A stretch of 64,000 nt of DNA from Aureimonas sp. OT7 (GCF_014844055.1 NZ_CP062167.1:1689501-1753500); one strand, 5' to 3'. Shown: positions 37,973 through 48,103, counted from the stretch's first letter. Translations and numbers: made by a program. Notes: generated by a model from the sequence alone, not told the origin.

Positions 37973-39226
37973 ATGAGCATCGACATCCTCCTGATCGGTT
38001 CCGGTGGCCGCGAACATGCGCTGGCCGCCAAGATCGCGACATCGCCGCGTGTCGGACGGCTCTACGCCGCGCCGGGCAACCCCGGCATCGCCACGGTCGC
38101 GGCCTGCGTGGATCTGGACCCGGCCGACCATGCGGCCGTCATCGCCTTTGTCCGGGAAAAGGCCATCGGGCTTGTCGTCGTGGGGCCTGAGGTGCCTTTG
38201 GTCGACGGTATCGCCGACGCGCTGGAAGCCCATGGGATCGCCGTTTTCGGGCCCGGCCGCGCCGCCGCGCAGCTTGAGGGCTCCAAGGGGTTCACCAAGG
38301 ATCTGTGCGCCCGGATGGGCATCCCGACGGCGCGTTTCAGGCGGTTCGATGCCGCCGGGCCGGCGCGCGCCTATATCGAGGCGGAAGGCGCGCCGATCGT
38401 CGTCAAGGCCGATGGGCTGGCGGCCGGCAAGGGCGTGACGGTCGCCGCAACCGTATCCGAGGCGCTTGAGGCCGTGGACGCCTGCTTTGCGACGCCGGGC
38501 GCGAGCGTGGTCGTCGAGGAATGCATGACCGGCCCGGAGGCCAGCTTCTTCTGCCTGTGCGACGGCACCCGGGCAGTGCCCTTCGGGACCGCGGAAGACC
38601 ACAAGCGCGCCTATGACGGAGACAAGGGGCCGAATACCGGCGGCATGGGGGCGTATTCGCCGTCGCTGCTGATGACGCCGGACCTTGTCCACCGGACCAT
38701 GCGCGACATCGTGGAGCCGACGATGAAAGGCATGGCCGATGCGGGTACGCCCTTCAAGGGCGTGCTCTATGCCGGCCTGATGCTGACGCCGGAAGGCCCC
38801 AAGCTCATCGAGTACAATGTCCGCTTCGGCGACCCCGAGGCGCAGGTGCTGATGATGCGTCTGGAAAGCGATATCGTTCCGTTGCTCGAAGCGGCAGCGC
38901 ACGGCGACCTGTCCGCCGCCGAGCCGAAATGGAGCGCCAGCGCCGCCGTGACCGTGGTCATGGCCAGCAAGGGCTACCCGGGCGCCTACGACAAGGGAAC
39001 GCCGATCCTTCATCTGCCGCAGACGGAACGGGGAGAGGCGATCTTCCATGCCGGCACGACGGAAGAGGACGGCGAGCTCACGGCCACGGGCGGGCGGGTG
39101 CTGACCGTGACGGCAACCGGCGCCGATGTCGGCGAGGCGGCCGACAGGGCTTACCGGCTGGTCGGGCAAGTCGACTGGCCCAACGGCTTCTACCGCACCG
39201 ATATCGCCCACCGGGCGCGCGGCTGA
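37973..39226 (+). CDS. purD: Phosphoribosylamine-glycine ligase
   Basis: 417-residue ATP-grasp enzyme of purine synthesis (GAR synthetase). Diagnostic blocks: [13 protein letters not shown] at the N-terminus, [31 protein letters not shown], the [18 protein letters not shown] stretch and [12 protein letters not shown]. Length is normal. Divergent from ubiA across 138 bases that must hold both promoters. Confidence 0.97.
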   Translation: MSIDILLIGSGGREHALAAKIATSPRVGRLYAAPGNPGIATVAACVDLDPADHAAVIAFVREKAIGLVVVGPEVPLVDGIADALEAHGIAVFGPGRAAAQLEGSKGFTKDLCARMGIPTARFRRFDAAGPARAYIEAEGAPIVVKADGLAAGKGVTVAATVSEALEAVDACFATPGASVVVEECMTGPEASFFCLCDGTRAVPFGTAEDHKRAYDGDKGPNTGGMGAYSPSLLMTPDLVHRTMRDIVEPTMKGMADAGTPFKGVLYAGLMLTPEGPKLIEYNVRFGDPEAQVLMMRLESDIVPLLEAAAHGDLSAAEPKWSASAAVTVVMASKGYPGAYDKGTPILHLPQTERGEAIFHAGTTEEDGELTATGGRVLTVTATGADVGEAADRAYRLVGQVDWPNGFYRTDIAHRARG

Positions 39227-39280
39227 CGGGGAGTTTACAGAAAATATCGTCTTGCCGGGTGGCAGGGCTTCTGCCGCATC

Positions 39281-39294
39281 TTACGTTAGCGTAA
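39281..39294. promoter_or_regulatory. ACGT-type palindrome upstream of the beta-oxidation operon (LiuR-like operator)
   Basis: TTACGTTAGCGTAA has perfect 5-bp arms (TTACG/CGTAA) and lies 42 bases before the acyl-CoA dehydrogenase start. It resembles the ACGT-containing palindromes assigned to LiuR-class MerR regulators of acyl-CoA catabolism; the consensus is recalled, not computed. A near-identical element precedes the acyl-CoA dehydrogenase at 53017. Confidence 0.6.
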
Positions 39295-39335
39295 AAGCAT
39301 TCCTTGCTTGAGCTTTGCTAACGGGAGGCCGCGAC

Positions 39336-41597
39336 ATGGCAAAAGGTTCATTTCGGCGCGAGAAGCTGACACGCCCGATCTTCCGCTGGGCACAAAAGGC
39401 GATGCCCTCGATCTCCGAAACGGAATCCAAGGCCATCGACGCCGGCACCGTCTGGTGGGACGGCGAACTCTTCGGCGGATCGCCCGACTGGGAAAAACTC
39501 GTCGCCATGCCGCCGGCCGAGCTGTCGGCCGAAGAGCGGGCGTTCATGGATGGGCCCGTCGAGCAGCTTTGCGCCATGGTCGACGACTGGAAGATCACCT
39601 CCGTCGATCATGACCTGCCGCCCGAGGTATGGGACTTCCTGCGCCGCGAAAAGTTTTTCGGCATGATCATTCCGAAGGAATATGGCGGCCTCGGTTTCTC
39701 CAATACCGCCCATTCCGAAGTGGTGCGCAAGGTATCGTCGGTCAGCGTCGTCGCCGGTGTGACCGTGATGGTGCCCAATTCCCTCGGCCCCGGCGAGTTG
39801 ATGCTGCATTTCGGCACCGAGGAGCAGAAGAACCATTGGCTGCCGCGCCTTGCCGACGGTCGCGAAATCCCCTGCTTCGGCCTGACCTCTCCGGATGCGG
39901 GCTCCGACGCCGCCTCCATGCGCGATACGGGCGTCGTGGAATATGGCGAGCACGAGGGGCGCGAGGTGCTCGGCATCCGGCTGAATTTCGACAAACGCTA
40001 TATAACATTGGGCCCGGTGGCCACCGTCATGGGCCTCGCCTTCAAGATGCAGGACCCGCAGAACCATCTTGGACGCGGCGAGAACCTCGGCATCACGGTG
40101 GCGCTGCTACCGACGGCGACCAGGGGCGTCACCTTCGGTGAGCGGCATGTGCCGCTGGCGACGCATTTCCAGAACGGCCCGCTGCACGGGCGCGACGTGT
40201 TCATTCCGATGGACTGGATCCTCGGCGGGCAGGCGCAGATCGGCGAAGGCTGGACCATGCTGATGACGGCGCTGGCCGCCGGGCGCAGCATCTCTTTGCC
40301 ATCGCAGTCCGCCGCCGCCTGCGCCATGTCGGCGCGTGCGTCCGGCGCCTACGCGCGGGTGCGGCACCAGTTCGGCCTGCCTATCGGCAAGTTCGAGGGC
40401 ATCCAGGAGCCGTTGGCCGAAATCGCCGCCAACGCCTATCAGGTGGACGCGGCGCGCCGATTGACGCTGGCCGCGCTGGACCAGGGGCATCGCCCGTCGG
40501 TGATCTCGGCCATCATGAAGGCCAACGCGACCGAAAGGATGCGCCAGTCCGTCAACCTCGCGATGGATATCCATGGCGGCAAGGGCATCGTCGAGGGCCC
40601 GCGCAACTACATGGCCCCGCAGTACCGGTCGATCCCCATCGGCATCACGGTGGAGGGCGCCAATATCCTGACGCGCAGCCTGATGATCTTCGGGCAGGGC
40701 GCGATTCGCGCGCACCCATACATGCTGAAAGAGATGAAGGCGCTGTCCGATCCGGACAAGGAAGCCGGGCTGGATGCCTTCGACAGGCATTTCTGGGGAC
40801 ATGTGGGCCATGCCTTCCGCAATGCCGGGCGCGCCTTCCTGCGCGGCTGGACGGGCGGCATCGCCGCGCCCGCGCCCGATAACGCGGAATTGACCGGCCA
40901 TTGGCGGCAACTGTCCCGCCTGTCTTCGGCATTCGCGCTGACGGCGGACATGGCGCTGCTGAGCCTCGGCGGCGCGCTCAAGCGCAAGGAGATGCTGTCG
41001 GGCCGGCTTGGCGACATCCTGAGCGAATTGTACCTCCTGGCCGCGTGCCTGAAGCGCTTCGAGACGGAAGGGCGGCCGGAGGCCGACAAACCCCTCATCG
41101 AGTATGTCATGCGCCGCGGCATCAACCGAATCGGCGAAGCCTTCGACGGCATCATCGCCAATCTTCCGTCACGTTCGGCGGCCTTTGTGATCCGCGCCAT
41201 CGCCTTTCCGGCGGGGGCGCCCCGCGCAGCCATGCGCGACGACCTGGTAAGCGAGGTGGCCGAATTGCTGATGCGCCCCACATCCCAGCGGGACAGGCTG
41301 ACGGCCGACCTCTACCTCGGCGCCGGGCGCGAATCCTACGCCATCGCCGAACTGGAGGAAGCTCTCGACCTTGTCACGAAGGCGGAGCCCGCCATGCGCA
41401 AGATGAAGGAGGCCAGGATGAAGGATGCCGACGCGGCGCTGGAGCAGGCGCTCATCACCACGCAGGAGCATGAACTTCTGATACAGGCGCGCGCGGCGAC
41501 CGAACGGGTCGTGGCGGTGGATGCCTATCCGGCCGAAGAGGTGTCGCACCTTGCCAGGCGGGGCGCCGACGCGGCCCGTGCCGAGGCAGCCGAATGA
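39336..41597 (+). CDS. fadE: Acyl-CoA dehydrogenase, FadE type
   Basis: 753-residue flavoenzyme for the first step of fatty-acid beta-oxidation, of the long form with a C-terminal DUF1974 extension as in E. coli FadE. Visible: GMIIPKEYGGLGFS, CFGLTSPDAGSDA at the flavin/substrate site, and IHGGKGIVEGPRNY. The ATG at 39336 follows GGGAGG. Its stop overlaps the thiolase start (ATGA), so it leads a three-gene operon. Confidence 0.9.
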   Translation: MAKGSFRREKLTRPIFRWAQKAMPSISETESKAIDAGTVWWDGELFGGSPDWEKLVAMPPAELSAEERAFMDGPVEQLCAMVDDWKITSVDHDLPPEVWDFLRREKFFGMIIPKEYGGLGFSNTAHSEVVRKVSSVSVVAGVTVMVPNSLGPGELMLHFGTEEQKNHWLPRLADGREIPCFGLTSPDAGSDAASMRDTGVVEYGEHEGREVLGIRLNFDKRYITLGPVATVMGLAFKMQDPQNHLGRGENLGITVALLPTATRGVTFGERHVPLATHFQNGPLHGRDVFIPMDWILGGQAQIGEGWTMLMTALAAGRSISLPSQSAAACAMSARASGAYARVRHQFGLPIGKFEGIQEPLAEIAANAYQVDAARRLTLAALDQGHRPSVISAIMKANATERMRQSVNLAMDIHGGKGIVEGPRNYMAPQYRSIPIGITVEGANILTRSLMIFGQGAIRAHPYMLKEMKALSDPDKEAGLDAFDRHFWGHVGHAFRNAGRAFLRGWTGGIAAPAPDNAELTGHWRQLSRLSSAFALTADMALLSLGGALKRKEMLSGRLGDILSELYLLAACLKRFETEGRPEADKPLIEYVMRRGINRIGEAFDGIIANLPSRSAAFVIRAIAFPAGAPRAAMRDDLVSEVAELLMRPTSQRDRLTADLYLGAGRESYAIAELEEALDLVTKAEPAMRKMKEARMKDADAALEQALITTQEHELLIQARAATERVVAVDAYPAEEVSHLARRGADAARAEAAE

Positions 41598-42877
41598 GCC
41601 GTCCCGTCTATCTGGTGGATGGGGCGCGCACGCCCTTCCTGAAGGCGCGCGGCAAGCCGGGTCCGTTTACGCCCGTCGATCTCGCGGTCCAGTGCGGGCG
41701 CCCGCTGCTGTTGCGGCAGGATTTCGACAAGGCGCTGATCGACCTCGTCATCCTCGGCTGCGTCAACGTCGTTGCCGACGAGATGAACCCCGCGCGTGTG
41801 GCGGGGCTGCGGCTCGGCCTGCCGGAATCGACCCCCGCCTTCACCGTGCAGATCAATTGCGGTTCCGGGATGCAATCCATGGATACCGCATTCCGCACCA
41901 TCGAGGGCGGCCATGCCGATATCGTGCTGGCCGGGGGAGCCGAGTCGCTCAGCCATTCGCCGCTGGTGCTGCGACGCGAGGCGGTGGACTGGTTCGCGCG
42001 GCTCAACGGCGCGCGCAGCACGGGCGACAGGCTCAAGGTGCTGGCCGGGCTCAAGCCGGGATTCCTCAAGCCCGAGATCGGGCTGGAGCGCGGCCTGACC
42101 GATCCCATCACCGATCTCGGCATGGGACAGACGGCGGAAAAGATCGGCCACATATTCGGCGTCACGCGCCGCGACGCCGATGCCTACGCCGCAGAAAGCC
42201 ACCGAAGGCTGGCCGCGGCCCAGGCCGAAGGGCGGCTTGCCGGTGAACTGCTGCCCGCCGTCGCACGCGACGGGCAGGTGTTCGACCACGACGATGGCGT
42301 GCGGCCCGACAGCTCGGTGAAGAGCCTTTCGACGCTGAAACCCGTCTTCGAGAAACCCTATGGCAACGTGACGGCCGGCAATTCGTCGCAGATCACGGAC
42401 GGGGCGGCCTGGACGATTCTGGCCAGCGAGGATGCCGTGCGGAAGCACGGGTTGAAGCCACTGGCGCGGATCGTCGATTCTCACTGGGGCGCGCTCGATC
42501 CGTCCATCATGGGCCTCGGGCCCGTCATGGCGACGGCGCCCATCCTCAAGCGGCGCAATCTTTCGATCGGCGATATCGACCTGTGGGAGTTGAACGAGGC
42601 CTTTGCGGCCCAGGTGCTGGCGTGCCTTGCGGCGTTCGAGGACGCTCAGGTGTGCCGCGACGTGCTGGGCTTCGACGGCGCAGCCGGGACCATCGACCGT
42701 GAGCGCCTGAACGTCGACGGCGGGGCGATCTCGCTCGGCCACCCGGTGGGCACCAGCGGCACGCGTATCGCACTTCATCTCGCCAATGCCATGCGCCAGC
42801 GTGGCCTGAAGCAGGGCATCGCGACGGAATGCATCGGCGGTGGGCAAGGCGGCGCCATGCTGCTGGAAGCGGCATGA
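41594..42877 (+). CDS. Acetyl-CoA C-acyltransferase (3-ketoacyl-CoA thiolase)
   Basis: 427 residues. The nucleophilic Cys lies in QINCGSGMQSMD near residue 92, and the C-terminal catalytic motifs are NELNEAFAAQ-like (WELNEAFAAQ), GGAISLGHPVGTSG and ECIGGGQGG. Performs the thiolytic last step of beta-oxidation with the FadJ-type protein encoded next, probably as a complex. Overlaps both neighbours by 4 bases. Confidence 0.93.
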   Translation: MSRPVYLVDGARTPFLKARGKPGPFTPVDLAVQCGRPLLLRQDFDKALIDLVILGCVNVVADEMNPARVAGLRLGLPESTPAFTVQINCGSGMQSMDTAFRTIEGGHADIVLAGGAESLSHSPLVLRREAVDWFARLNGARSTGDRLKVLAGLKPGFLKPEIGLERGLTDPITDLGMGQTAEKIGHIFGVTRRDADAYAAESHRRLAAAQAEGRLAGELLPAVARDGQVFDHDDGVRPDSSVKSLSTLKPVFEKPYGNVTAGNSSQITDGAAWTILASEDAVRKHGLKPLARIVDSHWGALDPSIMGLGPVMATAPILKRRNLSIGDIDLWELNEAFAAQVLACLAAFEDAQVCRDVLGFDGAAGTIDRERLNVDGGAISLGHPVGTSGTRIALHLANAMRQRGLKQGIATECIGGGQGGAMLLEAA

Positions 42878-44991
42878 CGAGAGGTATGACGGGTCACATG
42901 GACAAGATGCTCGAAACGCTGACGCCCCGGATCATCGAGCTGGGCGCGGCGCGCGATGCCCAGCCGCACGGCAACTGGCGCTATGCGATGGACGCGGACA
43001 GGGTGTTCTGGCTGGTGCTGGACAGGCCGGGCAAGTCGGTCAACGTGGTGGATCGCGAGGTGCTCGAGGAGCTCAACTCCGCCATCGACCGGATCGAGGA
43101 AGAGCGGCCGACCGCTGTCGTCCTGCGGTCGGCCAAGCCGGCCGGCTTTGCAGCCGGCGCCGATATCAACCAGTTCGTCGGCGCCTCCACGCAGGATATC
43201 CGGTCCATGCTGGGGCAGGGCCACATCGTGCTGGACCGCCTGGCGGCCCTGTCGATGCCCACCATCGCCGTCATCCATGGCCATTGCCTGGGCGCGGGGC
43301 TCGAGATCGCACTCGCCTGCCGCTACCGCCTTGCGGTCCATGGGGCTTCGCTGGGCTTTCCCGAGGTCATGCTGGGATTGCATCCGGGGCTTGGCGGTAC
43401 GTTCCGCTCGCTGGAGGTGGCGGATCCGGTCGAGGCGATGACGATGATGCTGACCGGCAAGCCGGTCGACGCCCAGCGCGCACGCAGCATCGGCCTTGCC
43501 GATGCCGCGCTGGAAGAACGCCACGTCGCCAATGCGGTGGCGGCCATCCGCTCGGGCGAGATGCGGAAAGGCGATGCCGGTTTGCGGCGGCGGGCGTTTT
43601 CGCTGCGCCCGGCGCGAAGCCTGCTCGCCAAGCAGATGCGCCGGAAAGCGGCGGAAACCGCGCCCAGGTCGCATTACCCCGCGCCCTACAAGCTCATCGA
43701 CATCTGGGAAGCCAATGGCGGCAGCGCCGACGCCATGCGCAAGGCCGAGCTGGACAGTTTCGCCGAACTGATAGAGACGCCGACGGCGCAAAACCTTGTC
43801 CGCGTCTTCTTCCTGCGAGAGAAGATGCGCGGCCTGAGGTCCGGCAGGTCGGCCATCTCGCATGTCCATGTGATCGGCGCAGGCGCGATGGGCGGCGATA
43901 TCGCCGCCTGGGCGGCGCGGCAGGGGTTCACCGTGACCTTGCAGGACATCGACCTGAAGCCGATCGGACGCGCCATCAAGGCCGGTGCCGGGATGATGGC
44001 CGCGACGCTGAAGAACGACCTGAAGACGCGCGATGCGCTGGACAGGCTGATCCCCGATCCGGACGGCATCGGCGTCGCCCATGCCGACCTCGTCATCGAG
44101 GCGGCGCCCGAACGCATCGAAGTGAAGCGTGCGATTTACGAGACCGTGGAGCCGCGCCTGAAGGACGGGGCAATTCTGGCAACCAATACCTCGGCTCTGC
44201 CGCTGGAGCAGCTTTCGGACGGCCTTGCCGACCCGAGCCGGTTCGTTGGCCTGCACTTCTTCAACCCGGTCTCGCGCATGCAACTCGTGGAGATCGTCTC
44301 GCATCCGGGCGCCGGTGCGGAGACGCTGCGCCGCGCCACCGCCTTTGCGGTGGAACTGTCGCGCCTGCCGGCACCGGTCCGCTCCGCGCCGGGATTCCTG
44401 GTCAACCGGGCATTGACGCCATACATGGCCGAGGCGCTGCTGATGGTGGGCGAGGGCCTGCCGAAGGAACGCATCGACGCGCGCGCCGAGGCTTTCGGCA
44501 TGCCGATGGGGCCGGTCGAACTGGCGGATCGGGTCGGGCTGGATATCGCACTCGAGGTTTCGGCCTCGCTTCGCAAGGGCCTTGAGGGCGACTTCCCGGA
44601 AACGCCGGCCTGGCTGGTCCAGATGGTCAAGGAAGGGCGGCTCGGCGCAAAGACGAATGGCGGCCTCTACGATTACGAGGACGGCAAGCCGAAAAAGATC
44701 CATGTCGACGCGATACCCGACGGTGCGAAGGACGATGCGGACCTGGAGGATCGCCTGATCCTGCCCATGCTCAATGCCGTGGTCGCGGCACTGCGCGAGG
44801 GGGTGGTGTCCGATCCGGACCTTGCGGATGGGGCGATGGTGTTCGGAACCGGCTTTGCGCCCTTCCGTGGCGGTCCCATGAAATACGCGCGCGATCGCGG
44901 CATCGACGCCATCGTGCGCCGCATGGAAGAACTGGCGGAAAAGCACGGTCCCCGCTTCCGGCCGGATGCAGGCTGGAGCAGCCTTGCCTGA
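42874..44991 (+). CDS. Enoyl-CoA hydratase / 3-hydroxyacyl-CoA dehydrogenase fusion (FadJ type)
   Basis: 705 residues. An N-terminal crotonase domain has the oxyanion segment AAGADINQFVG near 85 and LGAGLEIALACRYR. The dehydrogenase part starts near 330 with the NAD loop VIGAGAMGGDIAA and has the FFNPVSRM catalytic stretch and the PGFLVNR motif. It carries out hydration and oxidation in beta-oxidation. The ATG at 42874 overlaps the thiolase stop; ATGs at 42886 and 42898 are alternatives. Confidence 0.92.
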   Translation: MTRGMTGHMDKMLETLTPRIIELGAARDAQPHGNWRYAMDADRVFWLVLDRPGKSVNVVDREVLEELNSAIDRIEEERPTAVVLRSAKPAGFAAGADINQFVGASTQDIRSMLGQGHIVLDRLAALSMPTIAVIHGHCLGAGLEIALACRYRLAVHGASLGFPEVMLGLHPGLGGTFRSLEVADPVEAMTMMLTGKPVDAQRARSIGLADAALEERHVANAVAAIRSGEMRKGDAGLRRRAFSLRPARSLLAKQMRRKAAETAPRSHYPAPYKLIDIWEANGGSADAMRKAELDSFAELIETPTAQNLVRVFFLREKMRGLRSGRSAISHVHVIGAGAMGGDIAAWAARQGFTVTLQDIDLKPIGRAIKAGAGMMAATLKNDLKTRDALDRLIPDPDGIGVAHADLVIEAAPERIEVKRAIYETVEPRLKDGAILATNTSALPLEQLSDGLADPSRFVGLHFFNPVSRMQLVEIVSHPGAGAETLRRATAFAVELSRLPAPVRSAPGFLVNRALTPYMAEALLMVGEGLPKERIDARAEAFGMPMGPVELADRVGLDIALEVSASLRKGLEGDFPETPAWLVQMVKEGRLGAKTNGGLYDYEDGKPKKIHVDAIPDGAKDDADLEDRLILPMLNAVVAALREGVVSDPDLADGAMVFGTGFAPFRGGPMKYARDRGIDAIVRRMEELAEKHGPRFRPDAGWSSLA

Positions 44992-45020
44992 AGTCGCGCG
45001 GGCTGCCGCGCCGACAGGCC

Positions 45021-45896
45021 TCAGCCCTTCGTGACGCTGCGCAGAAACGCCGCCACCGTATCGACGGCTGGCGAGCGGAAGGCATCGCGCCGGTACAGCA
45101 GTCCGAAACTGCGGTCATGGGTCGTTTCGGGACAGGCAATTTCGACCAGGCCCGTGCCATCGAGCTTCTGGCTCGACGCGAAACTGATCAGGTCGGTGTC
45201 GCCGATCAACCGAGGCATCAACACAAGGGAGTTGACCTCGACCTGGACACGCGGGTGCGACAGGCCGGCGCGTTCGAAGGAGTGGTCGAGCCATCGCCGC
45301 AGGGCGACGGTCGACGGCGGCAGAATCCATTCGTAATGCAGCATGTCCGCCATGGTCGACGGCGTGGAACAGAGCGGGTGGCCGCGCCTTGCCACGACGA
45401 CGACCCTGTCGGAGATAAGAGGCTCGCTCTCGAATTCGTCGCCGCCCTCGGCCGTCGGACTGATCAGCAGGTCGAGACGGTTTTCGCGCAGGGCCTCGCG
45501 CAGGACGTCGTTCATGCCGGTCGCCAGTTCGATCGTTATGCCCGGTGTTTCCCGCATGACCCGCTTGAGGGCGCCCGGCAGAAGCGCTTCCGTCATGGTT
45601 GCGGCCGCGCCCAGGCGGACGTGCCCGCTGTGGCCCGTCGCATGGTTGGACAATTCCTGCATCGCATCCTCCATCCGAAGCAGAATTGCCTTCGCCCGGC
45701 GGTGGAACAGGATGCCGGCCGGTGTGAGCTCCACATAGCGTCCCTTGCGGGACAGCAGAGGCGTGCGCAGCACGTCCTCGAGACGGTCGACGCATTTGGT
45801 GACCGCCGGTTGCGTCACGCCCAACCGTTGCGCGGCCGCGCCGATCCCGCGACAGTCCACGATGGCCACGAAGTACCGGAGGTCGCGCTCGTTCAT
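45021..45896 (-). CDS. LysR family transcriptional regulator
   Basis: 291 residues: an N-terminal winged helix-turn-helix (FVAIVDCRGIGAAAQRLGVTQPAVTK) and a two-lobed effector domain from about 90. It is divergent from the eight-gene operon beginning at 45993, with a T-N11-A dyad in between, so it very likely controls that operon and itself in response to a small organic acid. Its own start has GGTC/GAGCGCGACC-like sequence only in the coding part; no clear ribosome site is seen. Confidence 0.9.
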   Translation of the reverse strand: MNERDLRYFVAIVDCRGIGAAAQRLGVTQPAVTKCVDRLEDVLRTPLLSRKGRYVELTPAGILFHRRAKAILLRMEDAMQELSNHATGHSGHVRLGAAATMTEALLPGALKRVMRETPGITIELATGMNDVLREALRENRLDLLISPTAEGGDEFESEPLISDRVVVVARRGHPLCSTPSTMADMLHYEWILPPSTVALRRWLDHSFERAGLSHPRVQVEVNSLVLMPRLIGDTDLISFASSQKLDGTGLVEIACPETTHDRSFGLLYRRDAFRSPAVDTVAAFLRSVTKG

Positions 45897-45906
45897 ACTA
45901 TTCCCA

Positions 45907-45929
45907 AAAATTATGAATTGCTGAATTTT
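45907..45929. promoter_or_regulatory. LysR-type operator (AAAATT-N11-AATTTT)
   Basis: A perfect 6-bp dyad with 11-base spacing, containing the T-N11-A core of LysR-type boxes, sits 11 bases from the regulator's own start in a short AT-rich island. A TATATT at 45931-45936 could be the -10 element for the rightward operon; no good -35 is visible, as is common for activator-dependent promoters. Confidence 0.72.
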
Positions 45930-45992
45930 ATATATTAGACAGAATGAGTCAAGAATGGTTCGATGCCTGTGTTCCGGGGAGGGTACAGTCAT

Positions 45993-47009
45993 ATGCAACG
46001 AATCGTCCTGATAACGGCGCCATCTCTTGCGCCTGCCGGGCAGGCTATCCTGGCCGAGGCGGAATGCACCCTCCGCTACGTAACCGGCTTCTCCGACACC
46101 GAAGGGCTTCGGCATATTCTGAGGACCGAGCCGGTAGACGGGATCATATCGAGGACGATGCACCTGTCGGCGGATCTGATCGGGGCGTGCCGATCTCTCA
46201 AGGTCATTTCCAAGCACGGCACCGGAACCAGCAATATCGACATCGCCGCTGCGAGCCGGCAGGGCATCGGCGTCTTTTCGACGCCGGGGGCGAATGCCAG
46301 GGCGGTGGCCGAGTTTACCGTCGGCCTCATGCTGGCGGCAGCCCGCCGCATCGTCCGATTCGACCGCAGCGTCCGGATGGGAGAGTGGAGCCGGGCGGGC
46401 GACGGCGCCCAGCTTTCCGGCAAGACGCTGGGCCTTGTCGGCTATGGCCGGATTGCGCGGCAGGTGGGCACCATCGCTCACGCCATGGGGATGAGGGTCG
46501 TGGCCTTCGACCCGGCCCTGCCTGGCGTCAAGGATGCCGAAACCGTCTTCTGCGGCGATCTGCACGACCTTCTGGCGCGCAGCGATGTCGTAAGCCTGCA
46601 CTGCCCGGCTATCCGGGGTGCGCCGCCGCTGATCGACGGACCCTCACTGGCCGTCATGAGGCGGGGGGCGATCCTGGTGAATACCGCACGTGGCGAACTG
46701 GTCGACGAAGCCGCGCTCGTGGCCATGCTCGACAATGGGCACATCAGCGCCGCGGCTCTGGATACCTTTGCGCATGAGCCCCTGCAGGATGGTCCCTTGC
46801 GGCGCCACCCGAACGTCATCCTGACGCCGCATGTCGGCGGCTCGACACCCGAGGCCCTGGACGAGATGGCGGCCCAGGCGGCGCGTAACGTGGTCGCCTA
46901 CCTCGATGCCACGGCATCGGGGAATGCTCTGCCGGGGGAAATCGCACAGCTTTGCCTGAACCCGGATGTGCTGAAGACAGAACGGGGGCGATGCGACGCC
47001 GTCGCATGA
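45993..47009 (+). CDS. D-isomer-specific 2-hydroxyacid dehydrogenase (first copy)
   Basis: 338 residues with the NAD loop GLVGYGRIARQVG near 151 and the catalytic trio: Arg in NTARGELVDE, Glu in FAHEPL and His in LTPHVGGSTPEA. The ATG at 45993 is preceded by GGGGAGGG; the earlier in-frame start at 45963 lacks one. Interconverts a 2-hydroxy and a 2-oxo acid; the substrate is unknown. Leads the LysR-controlled operon, 60 bases before the transporter genes. Confidence 0.88.
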   Translation: MQRIVLITAPSLAPAGQAILAEAECTLRYVTGFSDTEGLRHILRTEPVDGIISRTMHLSADLIGACRSLKVISKHGTGTSNIDIAAASRQGIGVFSTPGANARAVAEFTVGLMLAAARRIVRFDRSVRMGEWSRAGDGAQLSGKTLGLVGYGRIARQVGTIAHAMGMRVVAFDPALPGVKDAETVFCGDLHDLLARSDVVSLHCPAIRGAPPLIDGPSLAVMRRGAILVNTARGELVDEAALVAMLDNGHISAAALDTFAHEPLQDGPLRRHPNVILTPHVGGSTPEALDEMAAQAARNVVAYLDATASGNALPGEIAQLCLNPDVLKTERGRCDAVA

Positions 47010-47069
47010 GAATGCTGCAGCGCGCCGGGGAGGGTGCGCCGAAAAAATGACGATCTGGGAGGACTGATC

Positions 47070-48071
47070 ATGAAACATCTGAAACTTTCCGCATCCGCGA
47101 TCGCCCTGGCCATCGGCCTTGTCGGGCATCAGGCATCGGCCCTGGCCGACGATATACGGATCGCGGCCGGGACGGGCATCCTGTTTGCCCCTTTCCACGT
47201 GATGAAGCAGGCAGGTCTGATCGAGAAGCATGCCGAAGCCGCCGGTATCACGGTTACGCCCCAGTACCTGAATTTCCCGTCAGGGTCCGCCGTGACCGAT
47301 GCCCTCATCTCCGGGAATGTGGACGTGATCGGCGTGGGTCTGTCCAACGCCCTGCTGCTCTGGTCCAGGACGCGCGGGGACATCAAGGCGGTGGCAGCCG
47401 TCAGCGGTACGGAAAGCATTCTGGTGACCAAGGATCCGGCCGTCCAGACCCTCGCCGACTTCAAGCCCGATAACCGCATATCCGTGACGTCGCTTCGCGT
47501 GTCCAACCAGGCGATCTATCTTCAGATGGCCCTCGACAAGGAGTTCGGCGATCCCAACCGCTTCGATCCGATGATGGTTCAACTTGGATTCACCGACGCC
47601 GTGCAGGCGATGGTGACGCCGAATGGCGCCATCGACACGATGTTCGCCGGCCCTCCCTATTACCAGCAACTGCTGGAGATGGAAGGAATGCACCCCGTGC
47701 TCAGTACGCTCGACGTGGCAGGCCCGACGACGAACCTCCTGGCCGTATCGCGGACCGCATGGCACGACGATCATGCCGAGGACGTCGCGGTCTTCCTTGG
47801 CGCGCTCGAGGAAGCCCAGCAGATCATCAACGACGATCCGGAGCGGGCCGCCGAACTCTATCTCTCATCGACGGGCGAGCGGTTCGAGAAAGACGAGTTC
47901 GCCGCGATGCTTGCGGATGACGGTAACGTTTTCCAGTCGCTGCCGATGGGAACGTTCCAGACGGCGGAGTTCATGGCCAGGATCGGCCTGATCCGAGACG
48001 CGCCGCAGGACTGGAAGGATTACTTCTTCGACAATCTGAAGGGGCGGCCGGAAGCCGCCAACGCCGACTGA
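47070..48071 (+). CDS. ABC transporter substrate-binding protein, NitT/TauT type
   Basis: 333-residue periplasmic protein; signal peptide KHLKLSASAIALAIGL, cleaved near ALAD. The mature start DIRIAAGTGILFAPFHVMKQ and the DALISGNVDVIGVG segment follow the NMT1/SsuA-like pattern. The ATG at 47070 has GGGAGGA upstream. The ligand is unknown; the surrounding genes suggest an organic acid. Confidence 0.86.
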   Translation: MKHLKLSASAIALAIGLVGHQASALADDIRIAAGTGILFAPFHVMKQAGLIEKHAEAAGITVTPQYLNFPSGSAVTDALISGNVDVIGVGLSNALLLWSRTRGDIKAVAAVSGTESILVTKDPAVQTLADFKPDNRISVTSLRVSNQAIYLQMALDKEFGDPNRFDPMMVQLGFTDAVQAMVTPNGAIDTMFAGPPYYQQLLEMEGMHPVLSTLDVAGPTTNLLAVSRTAWHDDHAEDVAVFLGALEEAQQIINDDPERAAELYLSSTGERFEKDEFAAMLADDGNVFQSLPMGTFQTAEFMARIGLIRDAPQDWKDYFFDNLKGRPEAANAD

Positions 48072-48103
48072 CGGCGAGGGGAGCCCGGAACGAGGAGGAA
48101 CCC

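Noticed and set aside
41594..44991. fadJ-type and thiolase genes as the polyhydroxyalkanoate or crotonase pathway
   Set aside because: The fused hydratase-dehydrogenase and the FadE-type neighbour fit beta-oxidation much better.
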